Shown: positions 33,838 to 43,942, counted from the first letter of the stretch. The stretch: 64,000 nt of DNA from Ancylobacter sp. Lp-2 (GCF_020523795.1 NZ_JAJALI010000004.1:310001-374000); one strand, 5' to 3'. The notes: generated by a model from the sequence alone, not told the origin. Program-made: numbers and translations.

Positions 33838-35097
33838 CTACTTCTTCACGAGCAGCGAGACATTTTGCGAGTGTGCCCCGAACAACCGTCCGCGCTCCGC
33901 GAAAAGCACGAATCCGAGGGCGCCAATACCAAAAAGGGCGAAGCCCAAGGTGAGCGGAAGCGTGGTGCCGTCGAACATCTGGCCCAGGCTCGAGCCCATC
34001 ACCGCCCCGCCGATGGTCGTGGTGAAGCCGAGTAGCGACGACGCCGTCCCCGCCACGTGACCGACCGGCTCCATCGCCATGGCATTGAAGTTCGACACCA
34101 CGAGGCCGAAGAAGAACATCGTGACCGCCTGCAGCACCACGAAAAGCAGCAGCGATTCATGCCCCATCATCACCAGCACCGCATGGGTACAGGTGACGGC
34201 GAGGTAGCCGAGCAGGGCCGCATGCGACACCCGGCGCATACCCAGCCGCTCGACGATGCGGGCATTCAGAAACGACGACATGGCCATGAAGAGGGCGATG
34301 CCGGCGAAGATCATCGTGAACAGGCCGGCCGCATTGAAGACGTCGGCGAACACCTGCTGGGCACTGGTGATGAAGGCGAACAGCCCGCTCATGATCATCG
34401 TCATCGCGAACATGTAGCCGACGCTGATGCGACTGCGGAGCACCAGCCCGAAGGCATAGGCGATGCCACGGGAGGAAATCGGAATGCGATCGTCGGGATG
34501 CAGGGTTTCCGGCAGCCGCGCCACTATCCAGAAAATCAGGATCGTGCCGAAGATCAGCAGCATGCCGAAAATCGCCCGCCAGGGGGCGACCAGCACGATC
34601 AGCTGGCCGATCGACGGCGCGATGACCGGCACGGCGAGGAAGACGATGAAGGCAAGCGACATCACGCGGGCCATCTGCCGGCCCGAATAGCAGTCGCGCA
34701 CGATGGCGACGGCCAGGATGCGGGTTGCCGCGGCACCGACGCCCTGCAGGGCCCGCGCCATCATCATCACCTCGAAGCTGGTGGCGAACGCCGCTCCCAG
34801 CGAGGCGATCGTGTAGATGACCATGCCCACCAGCAGCACGCTGCGACGCCCGAAGCGGTCGGCCAACGGGCCATAGACGATCTGCGCCGCACCGAAGCCC
34901 AGCAGATAGCTGGTGATGATGAGCTGCGTGTGGTTGGCGGTATCGATGTTCAGCGCCTGCCCGATCTCGGGCAGCGAAGGCAGCATCGAATCGATGGCGA
35001 TGGCGTTGGTCGCCATCATCATGGCGATGAGGCCGACGAACTGCTTGAACCCCATGCCGGGATGGGGATTATCCGGCGTGGGAAGCGCAGAATTCAT
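33838..35097 (-). CDS. MFS transporter, Bcr/CflA drug-resistance type
   Basis: 419 residues with 12 membrane helices. Motif A is YGPLADRFGRRSVLLVGMVI after helix 2, and ARALQGVGAAATRILAVAIV in helix 4 is typical of the DHA1 Bcr/CflA group. It exports drugs or metabolites by proton antiport; the substrate is unknown. ATG 35097 precedes the first helix by about 20 residues as usual. Confidence 0.9.
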   Translation of the reverse strand: MNSALPTPDNPHPGMGFKQFVGLIAMMMATNAIAIDSMLPSLPEIGQALNIDTANHTQLIITSYLLGFGAAQIVYGPLADRFGRRSVLLVGMVIYTIASLGAAFATSFEVMMMARALQGVGAAATRILAVAIVRDCYSGRQMARVMSLAFIVFLAVPVIAPSIGQLIVLVAPWRAIFGMLLIFGTILIFWIVARLPETLHPDDRIPISSRGIAYAFGLVLRSRISVGYMFAMTMIMSGLFAFITSAQQVFADVFNAAGLFTMIFAGIALFMAMSSFLNARIVERLGMRRVSHAALLGYLAVTCTHAVLVMMGHESLLLFVVLQAVTMFFFGLVVSNFNAMAMEPVGHVAGTASSLLGFTTTIGGAVMGSSLGQMFDGTTLPLTLGFALFGIGALGFVLFAERGRLFGAHSQNVSLLVKK

Positions 35098-35340
35098 GCT
35101 TGAAATATCCAGGATGCGGCGGACTTTGGGCCGCCTTATCGCCCAATCGCGCCAGCGGCACAATTGAGCGGAAGAGGTAGAACGACGGAACGGCCATCGG
35201 CCTCCGGCGCAGCGAAGGCCTTGCAACACGTTCCAGGATAAGAAGATTAGACCGCTAGCGGGTCGTATTTATGACCGATAACATGATTGTGCAATCGCCG
35301 GCGAACCACCTTCGCCGCGATCCAGAGGGGGAGCACCATC

Positions 35341-35832
35341 ATGTTCGATCCGACGACCTGGGTCGGTTTTCATACCTGGCTGAGCCTGATCGGCATCGCC
35401 ACCGGCTTTTCCGTGCTTGCTGATCTCATTGCCAGCCGCGACCGGCCGATACTCGCCGCGATCTTTCTCGCGACCGCCTTCGCCACCAGCGCCACCGGCT
35501 TCGGCTTTCCCTTTTCGGGGATCCTGCCGTCCCACGTCGTCGGCGGCGTCGCCCTGCTGATCCTGGCGGTGACGATTCCGGCTCGCTACGCCTTCAACCG
35601 AACCGGCCATGCCCGCTGGATCTATGCCGCCGGATCGGTGGCCAGCCTCTATCTTCTGGTGTTCGTCGGCGTGGCGCAGGCCTTCGCCAAGATCCCGGCC
35701 CTGCGCGCGGCGGCGCCGACCCAGTCCGAGCCGCCCTTCGCCGTCGCAGAGGGCGCGGTGCTGCTGATCTTCGTGCTGCTCGGACTGGCGGCAGTCCGGG
35801 GTTCGGCGGGCCGGACGAAACCCGCCGTCTGA
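35341..35832 (+). CDS. Small integral membrane protein, unknown
   Basis: 163 residues and four to five hydrophobic helices (WLSLIGIATGFSVLADLIAS, ILAAIFLATAFATSATGFGF, VGGVALLILAVTIPARYAF). GGGGGAGCACC is 4 bp upstream of the ATG. Related proteins are annotated as hypothetical membrane proteins; I know no function. A longer reading from 35287 lacks a ribosome-binding site. Confidence 0.82.
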   Translation: MFDPTTWVGFHTWLSLIGIATGFSVLADLIASRDRPILAAIFLATAFATSATGFGFPFSGILPSHVVGGVALLILAVTIPARYAFNRTGHARWIYAAGSVASLYLLVFVGVAQAFAKIPALRAAAPTQSEPPFAVAEGAVLLIFVLLGLAAVRGSAGRTKPAV

Positions 35833-35888
35833 CATTCAGTGGGTCGAGAAAACCGGGTGCCGGCCGCCATGGCGGCCGGCACCATCTG

Positions 35889-37301
35889 TCAGAACTTCGG
35901 CGGCGCCATGTCGAGCGCCGGCCCATCGAGGGGCTGGATGTTGAGCTCGATGGTCGACGGATCGACCCCCGTCCCGGCGTCGATCCAGTAGGTCACCGAT
36001 TCCGGCCACATGATCACGATCACCACCAGGATCAGCTGCATCACCAGCCACGGAATCGCGCCCCAGTAGATCTGCGAGGTGCGGATCGAGGGCGGCGCGA
36101 TGCCGCGCAGGTAGAACAGCGCGAAGCCGAAGGGCGGGTGCATGAACGCGGTCTGCATGTTCACGCACAGCAGCACACCGAACCAGATCAGGTTGATGTC
36201 GAGCTTCACCGCCACCGGCACCAAGAGCGGGATGATGATGAAGGCGATCTCGAAGAAGTCGAGGAAGAAGGCGATGAAGAACACGAAGATGTTGACGAAG
36301 ATCAGGAAGCCGACCCGGCCGCCCGGCAGCTGCGACAGCAGGTGCTCGATCCAGCGCGAGCCGTCCATGCCCTGGAACACAAGGCTGAACACGGTGGCGC
36401 CGATGAGGATGAACACCACCATGGCGGTCAGCCGCATGGTCGAGGCCATCGCCTGACGGATAAGGGTCCAGGTGAGACGCCGGTGCAGCGCGGCGAGCAC
36501 GATGGCACCCACGGCGCCCATGGCGCCGGCCTCTGTCGGCGTGGCCAGACCGAGCGCCAGCGTGCCGAGCACCAGCGCGATCAGCACGATGGAGGGGATC
36601 ATGCCCCACAGCACCTGCTTGATCAGCGGCCAGCCGCCCTCCCCGATCGCCTCCGGCGGCAGCGGCGGCATGGTCTGCGGCTTGATGAACGACAGGATCA
36701 GCACATAGCCGAGGAACAGCAGCACCTGCAGGATCGAAGGCCCGATGGCGCCGAGATACATATCGCCGACCGGCTTGCCGAGCTGCTCGGCGAGCACGAT
36801 CAGCACCAGCGAGGGCGGGATGAGCTGGGTGATGGTGCCGGACGCGGCGATCACGCCGGTGGCGAGCTTCTGGTCGTAGCCATAGCGCATCATCACCGGC
36901 AGCGAGATCACGCCCATGGCGATCACCGAGGCCGCCACCGTGCCGGTGATGGCACCGAGAATGGCGCCGACGATGATCACCGCATAGGCGAGACCGCCGG
37001 GAACCTTGCCGAACAGCTTTCCGGTGCCCTCGAGCAGGTCCTCGGCGAGGCCACAACGCTCGAGGATGGCGCCCATGAAGGTGAAGAACGGAATCGCCAG
37101 CAGCAGGTCGTTGGAGATGATGCCGTAGAAGCGCAGCGGCAGCGCCTGCAGGAAGCTGGGGTGGAAATGATCGGTCAGGATGCCGATCGTGCCGAAAAAC
37201 AGGCCGACGGCGATCAGCGAAAAGGCGACCGGAAAGCCGATGATCATGAAGCAGATCATGCCGCCGAACATCAGCGGGGGCATCACGCCATGGGAGAACA
37301 T
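35889..37301 (-). CDS. TRAP transporter large permease (DctM type)
   Basis: 470 residues, about 12 helices. It has IPFFTFMGAILERCGLAEDL, ITGTVAASVIAMGVISLPVM and GTITQLIPPSLVLIVLAEQL, standard in DctM/TakM proteins. With its small partner it drives sodium-coupled uptake of organic acids delivered by a periplasmic binding protein. That binding protein is not encoded next to it. The long loop and C-terminal tail suggest the 2-oxoacid/chloroaromatic subgroup (inference). Confidence 0.92.
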   Translation of the reverse strand: MFSHGVMPPLMFGGMICFMIIGFPVAFSLIAVGLFFGTIGILTDHFHPSFLQALPLRFYGIISNDLLLAIPFFTFMGAILERCGLAEDLLEGTGKLFGKVPGGLAYAVIIVGAILGAITGTVAASVIAMGVISLPVMMRYGYDQKLATGVIAASGTITQLIPPSLVLIVLAEQLGKPVGDMYLGAIGPSILQVLLFLGYVLILSFIKPQTMPPLPPEAIGEGGWPLIKQVLWGMIPSIVLIALVLGTLALGLATPTEAGAMGAVGAIVLAALHRRLTWTLIRQAMASTMRLTAMVVFILIGATVFSLVFQGMDGSRWIEHLLSQLPGGRVGFLIFVNIFVFFIAFFLDFFEIAFIIIPLLVPVAVKLDINLIWFGVLLCVNMQTAFMHPPFGFALFYLRGIAPPSIRTSQIYWGAIPWLVMQLILVVIVIMWPESVTYWIDAGTGVDPSTIELNIQPLDGPALDMAPPKF

Positions 37302-37362
37302 GTCGGGCTCACTCGTGACGAGGAAGGAGAGAGGCGGCGGGAGGGCGCGGTGGGGCGCCGCA

Positions 37363-37902
37363 TCACTGCAGCGGCTTCTCGTAATGGGTTTCGACGGTGA
37401 TATCGCCGTGCAGCGCCGCGAGTCGCTTGATCAGCTCCGACGCACCCTGAAGCGTCAGGAGAAAGAAGCCGAGCGGCAGCAGCAGCTTGGCCGGCCAGAG
37501 GATCAGGCCGCCGGCATTCTGCGAGACCTCGTCGGAGACAAAGGCCTGCCAGAAAAAGGGAAAGCTCAGCCAGGCGAGATAGAGGCTGGCCGGGATCAGG
37601 ATGACGACGAAGCCGATGGTGTCGATCCACAGCCGCCCCCGGTCGGAGAGCATCATGTAGACGAGGTCGACCCGCACATGCTCGTTCCGGTTCAGCGTGT
37701 AGGAGGCGCCGAGCAGCACCACCGCCCCGAACAGGTACCACTGGATCTCCAGCAGGCCGTTGGTGCTGTAGCTGAAGAGATAGCGCACGGTGGCATTGCC
37801 GGCGCTGATCAGACAGGAAAGGAGCACGCAGTAGTCGGCTAGGCGGCCGAAGCGCTCATTGATCCAGTCGATCGCGCGACTGAAGGCGAGAAGCCCACTC
37901 AT
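37363..37902 (-). CDS. TRAP transporter small permease (DctQ type)
   Basis: 179 residues and four helices; EIQWYLFGAVVLLGASYTLN and NEHVRVDLVYMMLSDRGRLW are the DctQ signature. It precedes the large permease by 61 bp and is surely co-transcribed. No dctP-type gene precedes it: the next 480 bp are empty. Confidence 0.92.
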   Translation of the reverse strand: MSGLLAFSRAIDWINERFGRLADYCVLLSCLISAGNATVRYLFSYSTNGLLEIQWYLFGAVVLLGASYTLNRNEHVRVDLVYMMLSDRGRLWIDTIGFVVILIPASLYLAWLSFPFFWQAFVSDEVSQNAGGLILWPAKLLLPLGFFLLTLQGASELIKRLAALHGDITVETHYEKPLQ

Positions 37903-38385
37903 TGCAACGTTTTCCCCTCGTTATCGGCAGCGTTTCTGGTTGTTCCGTTGCTTCCGCCGATTATAGCCACGCACGCAAGTTAGACGATCGTCTCACTTAG
38001 GTATTCCGGCACGCCGGGCGGCATCGCGCAGGACCCCTCCACGCACGTGCCGACCGCCTCAGGCAGAAAAGCTGAACCGTTGGGGAAAGCAAGCTGCATC
38101 GGCGCCTGCCGCTTCAAAACCGCAGACGCCGTAACGTAAGCGCCACGGCCGGCGGCAGTTCCCGCCAACGCCTTTCTCCGGACACCACTCCCCCGACGGA
38201 GCCGGCAGCATCCCGCGGTGCGAAGGTCCGGAGCGGGAGGCGATGGCGCACAGGTCGGGGAACGGCCGATCGAGGAGCTTCAAGGCCCCGCCCCTCGGCA
38301 CTATGGCCGCGCCAAGCCGACCGATCGAAGCGGCCGATACCGACACGCCGCTTCCGTTCGATCGGCTATTCCTCCGGAACGAGGC
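37903..38385. other. Gene-free stretch between the TRAP and arc loci
   Basis: 483 bp. The only open frame of note (37980-38168, minus, 62 codons) has no ribosome-binding site and no recognisable domain. I see no strong hairpin or promoter motif. Confidence 0.6.
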
Positions 38386-39816
38386 TCAAACACCGATCCG
38401 GCCGGTCGCCAAGCCGTAAATGGCCAGCACCGCGCCGGCGGCGGCGGCGGCGAACAGCAGCGTCTCCGCCCGCGTGAATACCGGCTGGCCGCGCTCCCGC
38501 TGGGCCAGCACGAACAGCACCGTGCCCGGCACATAGATCACCAGCGACAGCAGCAGGAACTTCAGCCCGCCGGCATAGACAAGCCCGGCGGCATAGAGCG
38601 TCGCGAGCGCCGCCCGGACGAGGTCGGCGCCGCGTCCCCTCGGCTCCAGCACATAGATGCCGCCCTGCCAGGCCAGCTTCAGCGCATAGGCGGCGGTGAG
38701 CAAGTAGGGAAGCAGGATCATCGACGAGGTGAGCTTCAGCGCCAGCAGGAAGGCCTGTTCGGCGAACAGCGTCAGGATGAGGAAGAGCTGGATCAGGCTG
38801 TTGGTCAGCCACAGCGCGGCGAAGGGCACCTTGTTGCGGTTTTCCGCCGTGAGGAAGGCCGGCATGCTCTGCATCTTCGCCGCCGAGAACAGCACCTCCG
38901 CCGCCAGCAGCGACCAGGAGAGATAAGCGCCCAGGACCGACACGATGAGGCCGACGCTGATGAACACCGCGCCCCACCGCCCGACCACCGCCTGCAACAC
39001 GCCGGCCATGGAGGGATTGCGCAGCTCGGCGAGGTCGGGGCGCAGCATCACGCCATAGGACAGCATCGTCACCAGCACCAGCAGGCACAGAACGCCGAGA
39101 AAGCCGAGCAGGGTGGCGAGGCCGACATCCTCGCGTCGCCGGGCGTAGCGGGAGTAGACGCTGGCGCCCTCGATGCCGACGAAGACGAACACCGTCACCA
39201 GCATGGTGCCGCGCACCTGGGTGAACAGGCCCTCGGCCTCCAGCCCCGGCCCGCCGTGGAAATTGACGGCGAAGATGTCCGCCTTGAAGCCGAGGCCGAC
39301 GAAGACGAGGAAGATCAGGATCGGGATGATCTTCGCCACGGTGACGACGGTGTTGATGAACGCCGCCTCGCGCACGCCGCGCAGGATCAGGAAATGCACC
39401 ACCCACACGCCGACCGAGGAGATCGCGACCGCCGCCACCGTGTTGCCGTCGCCGAAGATCGGGAACAGCGCGCCGAGCGTCGACTTGATCAGCACCCAGT
39501 AGGAGACGTTGCCGAGGCAGCAGACTGTCCAGTAGCCGAGCGCCGAGAGGAAGCCGAGATAATTGCCGAAGCCGGCCTTGGCATAGGCATAGACGCCGGC
39601 GTCGAGGTCCGGCTGGCGCCGCGACAGGGTCTGGAAAACGAAGGCCAGCATCAGCATGCCGCCGCCGGCGATCCCCCAGGCGATCAGCGCGCCGAGCCCG
39701 CCGGTGACGCGCCCGAAGGTCTGCGGCAGCGAGAAGATGCCGGCGCCGACCATCGAGCCGACCACCATGGCCGTCAGGGTCGGCAGCGCGAATTTCTGTT
39801 CCGTCGGCTGGCTCAT
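38386..39816 (-). CDS. arcD: Arginine/ornithine-antiporter-like APC permease (second copy)
   Basis: 476 residues, 12-13 helices, APC superfamily basic amino acid/polyamine antiporter. LTAMVVGSMVGAGIFSLPQT is the diagnostic helix 1, and GIEGASVYSRYARRREDVG is the helix 6 region. It is the last of three arc genes, 93 bp after arcA. It is clearly paralogous to the copy at 41173-42606. Exchange of arginine for ornithine, citrulline or agmatine is possible; which applies is not evident. Confidence 0.88.
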   Translation of the reverse strand: MSQPTEQKFALPTLTAMVVGSMVGAGIFSLPQTFGRVTGGLGALIAWGIAGGGMLMLAFVFQTLSRRQPDLDAGVYAYAKAGFGNYLGFLSALGYWTVCCLGNVSYWVLIKSTLGALFPIFGDGNTVAAVAISSVGVWVVHFLILRGVREAAFINTVVTVAKIIPILIFLVFVGLGFKADIFAVNFHGGPGLEAEGLFTQVRGTMLVTVFVFVGIEGASVYSRYARRREDVGLATLLGFLGVLCLLVLVTMLSYGVMLRPDLAELRNPSMAGVLQAVVGRWGAVFISVGLIVSVLGAYLSWSLLAAEVLFSAAKMQSMPAFLTAENRNKVPFAALWLTNSLIQLFLILTLFAEQAFLLALKLTSSMILLPYLLTAAYALKLAWQGGIYVLEPRGRGADLVRAALATLYAAGLVYAGGLKFLLLSLVIYVPGTVLFVLAQRERGQPVFTRAETLLFAAAAAGAVLAIYGLATGRIGV

Positions 39817-39909
39817 TCCGGCTGGCACTCGCTTGCGGAGAACAATGTGCAAAGAAGAAGGGGACGATGCGGGCTGCCGCACCGTCCCCTTCGTCGAGGT
39901 CTCTTACGC

Positions 39910-41145
39910 TCAGAAATCCACGGCGTCGCGGATGATCGGGCAGGTCATGCAATGGCCGCCGCCACGCCCGCGCCCGAGCTCGGAGCCGTCGATGGTGATG
40001 ACCTCGATGCCGGCCTTGCGCAGCAGGGTGTTGGCGTAGGTGTTGCGGTCATAGGCGAACACCACGCCCGGCGAGGCGCAGACGAGATTGGCGCCGGAAT
40101 CCCACTGGGTGCGCTCGCGCATGTAATCGTTGCCGCCGGTCTCGACGACGCGGATTTCCTTGAGGCCGAGTGCCTCGCGCACCGTCTCGACCAGCCCCTT
40201 GTCCTTGGACAGCTCGACGCCGCCCTTGCCGTCCGGGCGGTAGGAGAAGCATTCGATCTTGTCGACGATATCGGGGTAGAGCAACACGCAGTCGCGGTCG
40301 GCGAAGGTGAACACGGTGTCGAGATGCATCGCCGCGCGCAGCTTCGGCATGGCGGCGATGATGACCCGCTCGGCGGCGCCCTGCGCGAACAGCGCCGCGG
40401 CAAGCTGGCTGATCGCCTGGCGCGAGGTGCGCTCGCTCATGCCGATCAGCACGTTGCCCTTGCCGATGGGCATGACGTCGCCGCCTTCCAGCGTGGCAAG
40501 GCCCCAGTCCTTGGTCGGGTCGCCCCACCAGACATTCACCTTGCCGGCGAAGTCGGGGTGGAACTTGTAGATCGACGATGTGAGGATGGTCTCCTCATGC
40601 CGCGCCGGCCAGTAGAGCGGGTTCTGCGTCACGCCGCCATAGATCCAGCAGGTGGTGTCGCGGGTGTAGAGCGTGTTGGGCAGCGGCGGCAGCAGGTACT
40701 CGTTGACGCCGGCGGCGTCGCGGATCAGCGCCAGCGTGTCGCCGCCGATGGTCTCGGGGAATTCATAGGTGGACAGGCCGCCGATCAGCGTCTCGGCGAG
40801 CTGGCGGTTGGGCAGTCCGTCGAGATAGGAGCGCACCTCGTCGACGAAGCCGAGGCCAATGGTGTTCGGCACCACCTGATGATCGAGAATCCATTTCCTG
40901 GCTTCCGGGATGGCGACCGTCTCGGTGAGCAAATTGTGCATCTCCACCACCTCGATGCCGCGCTCGCGCATCTTGTTGATGAAGTCGAAATGGTCGCGCT
41001 TGGCGACGTCGACCCACAGCACGTCGTCGAACAAGAGGGCGTCGCAATTGCTCGGGGTCAGGCGCTGATGCGCGCGCCCGGGCGCGCAGACCATCACCTT
41101 GCGCAGTTGGCCGACCTCGGAGTGAACGCCGAAGGGGGTTTCCAT
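39910..41145 (-). CDS. arcA: Arginine deiminase ArcA
   Basis: 411 residues. It hydrolyses arginine to citrulline and ammonia. The catalytic Cys is in [16 protein letters not shown] at the C-terminus; FEGGDxM-like [20 protein letters not shown] and [17 protein letters not shown] contain the Asp/Glu/His residues of the guanidine-modifying fold. Full length. It lies between two permease genes on the same strand. Confidence 0.96.
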   Translation of the reverse strand: METPFGVHSEVGQLRKVMVCAPGRAHQRLTPSNCDALLFDDVLWVDVAKRDHFDFINKMRERGIEVVEMHNLLTETVAIPEARKWILDHQVVPNTIGLGFVDEVRSYLDGLPNRQLAETLIGGLSTYEFPETIGGDTLALIRDAAGVNEYLLPPLPNTLYTRDTTCWIYGGVTQNPLYWPARHEETILTSSIYKFHPDFAGKVNVWWGDPTKDWGLATLEGGDVMPIGKGNVLIGMSERTSRQAISQLAAALFAQGAAERVIIAAMPKLRAAMHLDTVFTFADRDCVLLYPDIVDKIECFSYRPDGKGGVELSKDKGLVETVREALGLKEIRVVETGGNDYMRERTQWDSGANLVCASPGVVFAYDRNTYANTLLRKAGIEVITIDGSELGRGRGGGHCMTCPIIRDAVDF

Positions 41146-41172
41146 GGGGGGCTCCTTTGGTGCCTGTTCTTG

Positions 41173-42606
41173 TCAGGGAGTGATGAGGCCGGTGGCGAGG
41201 CCGTAGACGCCGACGAGGCCCGCGACCAGCGTGATGCCGAAGATGATCAGTTCGGCGGGCGTGAACAGCTGCGCCCGCTGCTCGCGCCGCGCCCAGAAAT
41301 AGAGGATGGTGCCGGGGATATAGAGCACGGCCACCAGCAGCACGTATTTCAGGCCGGCGGCGAAGAACATGAACAGCGTGTAGACGACGGCGATCCAGGC
41401 GAAGATCTGGTCGCGCCCGCGCTTGTTCTCGGCCCCCTCATAGCCGACGCCGCTGCGCGCCAGCAGCACGCCGTAGCCCGCCACCAGGAGATAGGGCAGC
41501 AGCGCGGTCACGCTGGTCATGTCGAGCATGATGTTGAAGGCGTCGCGCGACCAGTAGGTCGAGATGACGAACAGCGAGACGACGATGTTGGTCAGCCACA
41601 ACGCGTTGGCCGGCACCCGGTTGGGGTTCTGCGCGGCGAACAGCTTCGGCATGTCGTTCGACTTGGCGGCGGCGAACAGCACCTCCGCGCAGATCAGCGA
41701 CCAGGCGAGATAGGCGCCGAGCACCGAGACAAGCACGCCGATGGAGATGAACACCGCCCCCCAATGCCCGACGACCAGTTCCAGCGCGCCGGCGAGCGAG
41801 GGGTTCGGCACCCCCGCGATCGCCGCGCGCGGCGCGGTGGCGAAGGGCAGCAGGGTCACCGCCACCATCAGCCCGGTGACGGCGACGAAGCCGAGAATGG
41901 TGGCCGAGCCGACATCCGAGCGCGTCTTGGCATAGCGCGAATAGACGCTGGCGCCCTCGATGCCGAGGAACACGAAGACGGTGATCAGCATGGTGTCGCG
42001 CACCTGCGCCACCAGCGTCTTTTCCGGCATGCCGATGCCGCCGAAGAAGTTCTCCGAGAACTGCGTGTAGTTGAAGAAGAACACGAAGGCCAGCACCGCG
42101 ACGATCAGCGGCACGATCTTGGCGACGGTGACGACGGTGTTGATGAAGGTCGCCTGCTCGACGCCGCGCAGGATCATGAAATGGAACGCCCAGATGCCGA
42201 CCAGCGACACGATGATGGCGATGGCGCTCGACCCGTCTCCGAAGAGTTCCGGAAAGAAGCGCCCCAGCGTCGAGCCGATCAGCACCCAGTAGAACACGTT
42301 GCCGAGGCAGCTGCCGAGCCAGTACCCGAAGGCCGACAGGAAGCCCATATAGTCGCCGAAGCCCGCCTTGGCGTAGGCGAACACGCCCGAATCGATGTCG
42401 GGCCGCCGCGCCGCCAGAGCCTGGAACACCCGTGCCAGCATGTACATGCCGGTGCCCGCGATGGCCCAGGCGATGATGGCGCCGAAGGGACCGGTGGCGG
42501 TGGCGAAACGGCCGGGCAGGTTGAAGATGCCGGCACCGACCATCGAGCCGATCACCATGGCGGTGAGCGAAAACAGAGAAAGTTTGCCAGCCGACTTCTC
42601 AGCCAT
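41173..42606 (-). CDS. arcD: Arginine/ornithine-antiporter-like APC permease (first copy)
   Basis: 477 residues. SLTAMVIGSMVGAGIFNLPG, DSGVFAYAKAGFGDYMGFLS and GIEGASVYSRYAKTRSDVGS match the ArcD/basic amino acid antiporter group. First gene of the arcD-arcA-arcD set, ending 27 bp before arcA. GAGG is present upstream of the ATG. I looked for an Anr/FNR box (TTGAT-N4-ATCAA) upstream and did not find a good one. Confidence 0.88.
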   Translation of the reverse strand: MAEKSAGKLSLFSLTAMVIGSMVGAGIFNLPGRFATATGPFGAIIAWAIAGTGMYMLARVFQALAARRPDIDSGVFAYAKAGFGDYMGFLSAFGYWLGSCLGNVFYWVLIGSTLGRFFPELFGDGSSAIAIIVSLVGIWAFHFMILRGVEQATFINTVVTVAKIVPLIVAVLAFVFFFNYTQFSENFFGGIGMPEKTLVAQVRDTMLITVFVFLGIEGASVYSRYAKTRSDVGSATILGFVAVTGLMVAVTLLPFATAPRAAIAGVPNPSLAGALELVVGHWGAVFISIGVLVSVLGAYLAWSLICAEVLFAAAKSNDMPKLFAAQNPNRVPANALWLTNIVVSLFVISTYWSRDAFNIMLDMTSVTALLPYLLVAGYGVLLARSGVGYEGAENKRGRDQIFAWIAVVYTLFMFFAAGLKYVLLVAVLYIPGTILYFWARREQRAQLFTPAELIIFGITLVAGLVGVYGLATGLITP

Positions 42607-43273
42607 GATGGGGCCTCATCAGAAAAGGGAAAGGTGAAGGGTCAATTTCGACGTGCAAAAGATATCGACTGCAATCACCTCACGCTCGACCGCACCAACG
42701 TACCGATGATAGGCATTTTTCTCACATACGCACCCGGAACCTATCCCGCACGTGCTAATAGAACTCGCAATTCTCTACCGCATTGCGAAAAATTACTGCC
42801 GCGCCAGGCCGGGTGTCATGTGTCCGAAACCGGACACGAAACCTTATCCTGCAATGAGCACGCGACGACGGAGCCTCGGAAGTCGACCCGCTCCACGTCG
42901 ACCAGCGGAACCGCAACTTTTCTCATGTATAGCCGCCGACGTACCCGTCGTTTTCCGCGTCACCGGGTGAGGTTGGAAGCTGCTCCGGTGCGGAATTGCG
43001 GTTCCGACGGCATGGCGACGAGCGGAATCGACCGGCGGCACGGCGGCGAGGTGGAAGTGTCGCCTGCCAGCATGATCGGCCCGATGATGGCGCCGCGCGA
43101 CCGCCATCGGCTAAGCCGAACTCGGCCTCCCGACCTGCAAGACCCTCGGCATGGGCTGTGCGGCCGTCACGAATAGCCGGCTCGCATCCGGTCGATGGTG
43201 GCTGGCAGCACGGGCGTCGCGCCGTCCTCGCCTCCATCCGTCTTCGGGCATCCATGCCGCCATCTGGCACGGG
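42607..43273. other. Gene-poor stretch upstream of arcD
   Basis: 667 bp between arcD and the DUF1275 gene. A perfect inverted repeat GTGTCCG (42820-42826), AAAC, CGGACAC (42831-42837) is the only structured element I see. Open frames here (such as 42752-42970, plus) lack ribosome-binding sites and domains. Confidence 0.55.
42820..42837. promoter_or_regulatory. Perfect 18-bp inverted repeat, possible operator
   Basis: GTGTCCGAAACCGGACAC: two 7-bp arms and a 4-bp centre. It is about 215 bp upstream of the arcD start. The form fits a dimeric regulator site; the regulator is unknown. Confidence 0.4.
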
Positions 43274-43942
43274 CTATGGCGCGTCTCTTGCCACTATCGG
43301 AAGGATGGCGAGGAGAGGCGGCAACAGGAAAGCCCACGTGTCGAGGCCGATGAAAAGCCCCGCGGCGACGAGACATCCAAGCGCAAAGGCAACGACCGAA
43401 GGGAACATCCGCCGAATGCGCGCCACGGCCTCCTGCCGATTGTTCGGCGCGACGTCCTGAAGAAGCGACGCGACATCCAACATGATCTGTGTCGTCGTCA
43501 TGGTCATCACCGTCGTCGGCGGCGCACTGGCGAGATGAAGGCGATGAGTGGCGTTCTGCATGGCCATGGCTCCGACAAGCACCATGCCGGTCACAAGCGC
43601 TTGCCACGCATCGCCATCTGCGAACGGACCGAAATGGATGGCCATGGCCGCCGCCACCGCCAGCAGGCCCGCCTTCGAGCAAAGCAGTATCCGAAAGGCA
43701 GGCAGCGCCCGCTTCTCAAGCCCGCCCGCGAGGAGTTGCGTCGCCACCACGACGGCGCAGAAGACAGGCAGCGCCACCAATTTGGCTATGGCCCCCGACG
43801 TGCCGTGAGCCAGCGACGCCCCGAATGTGACGAAGTTGCCGGTGACATGCGTCGTGAACAGCCCATGCAAGGATAGAAAGCCGAGGGTATCGACGTAGCC
43901 GCCATTCAAGCTCAGCAGGAGAGATGTTCGTCTCGATTCCAT
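43274..43942 (-). CDS. DUF1275 (YoaK-like) membrane protein
   Basis: 222 residues, six hydrophobic helices. LLSLNGGYVDTLGFLSLHGL then FTTHVTGNFVTFGASLAHGT is the DUF1275 N-terminal signature, with GMVLVGAMAMQNATHRLHL in the middle. Function unknown; some members relate to transport. It is divergent from the cyclase/AAA gene. Confidence 0.9.
   Translation of the reverse strand: MESRRTSLLLSLNGGYVDTLGFLSLHGLFTTHVTGNFVTFGASLAHGTSGAIAKLVALPVFCAVVVATQLLAGGLEKRALPAFRILLCSKAGLLAVAAAMAIHFGPFADGDAWQALVTGMVLVGAMAMQNATHRLHLASAPPTTVMTMTTTQIMLDVASLLQDVAPNNRQEAVARIRRMFPSVVAFALGCLVAAGLFIGLDTWAFLLPPLLAILPIVARDAP

Noticed and set aside
37980..38168. 62-codon minus-strand frame upstream of the TRAP small permease
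   Set aside because: No ribosome-binding site, no signal peptide or domain; it is not the missing TRAP binding protein.
42607..42760. Possible Anr/FNR box for the arginine deiminase genes
   Set aside because: The best candidate on the minus strand (TTGCAGTCGATA) lacks the second half-site.
42752..42970. 72-codon plus-strand frame in the gap upstream of arcD
   Set aside because: No ribosome-binding site or recognisable domain, and it spans the inverted repeat at 42820-42837.
38218..43176. 1652-codon open frame on the plus strand
   Set aside because: It is antisense to arcD-arcA-arcD, Gln/His/Glu/Arg-rich with no domain, the usual shadow of high-GC genes; the minus-strand genes have clear motifs.
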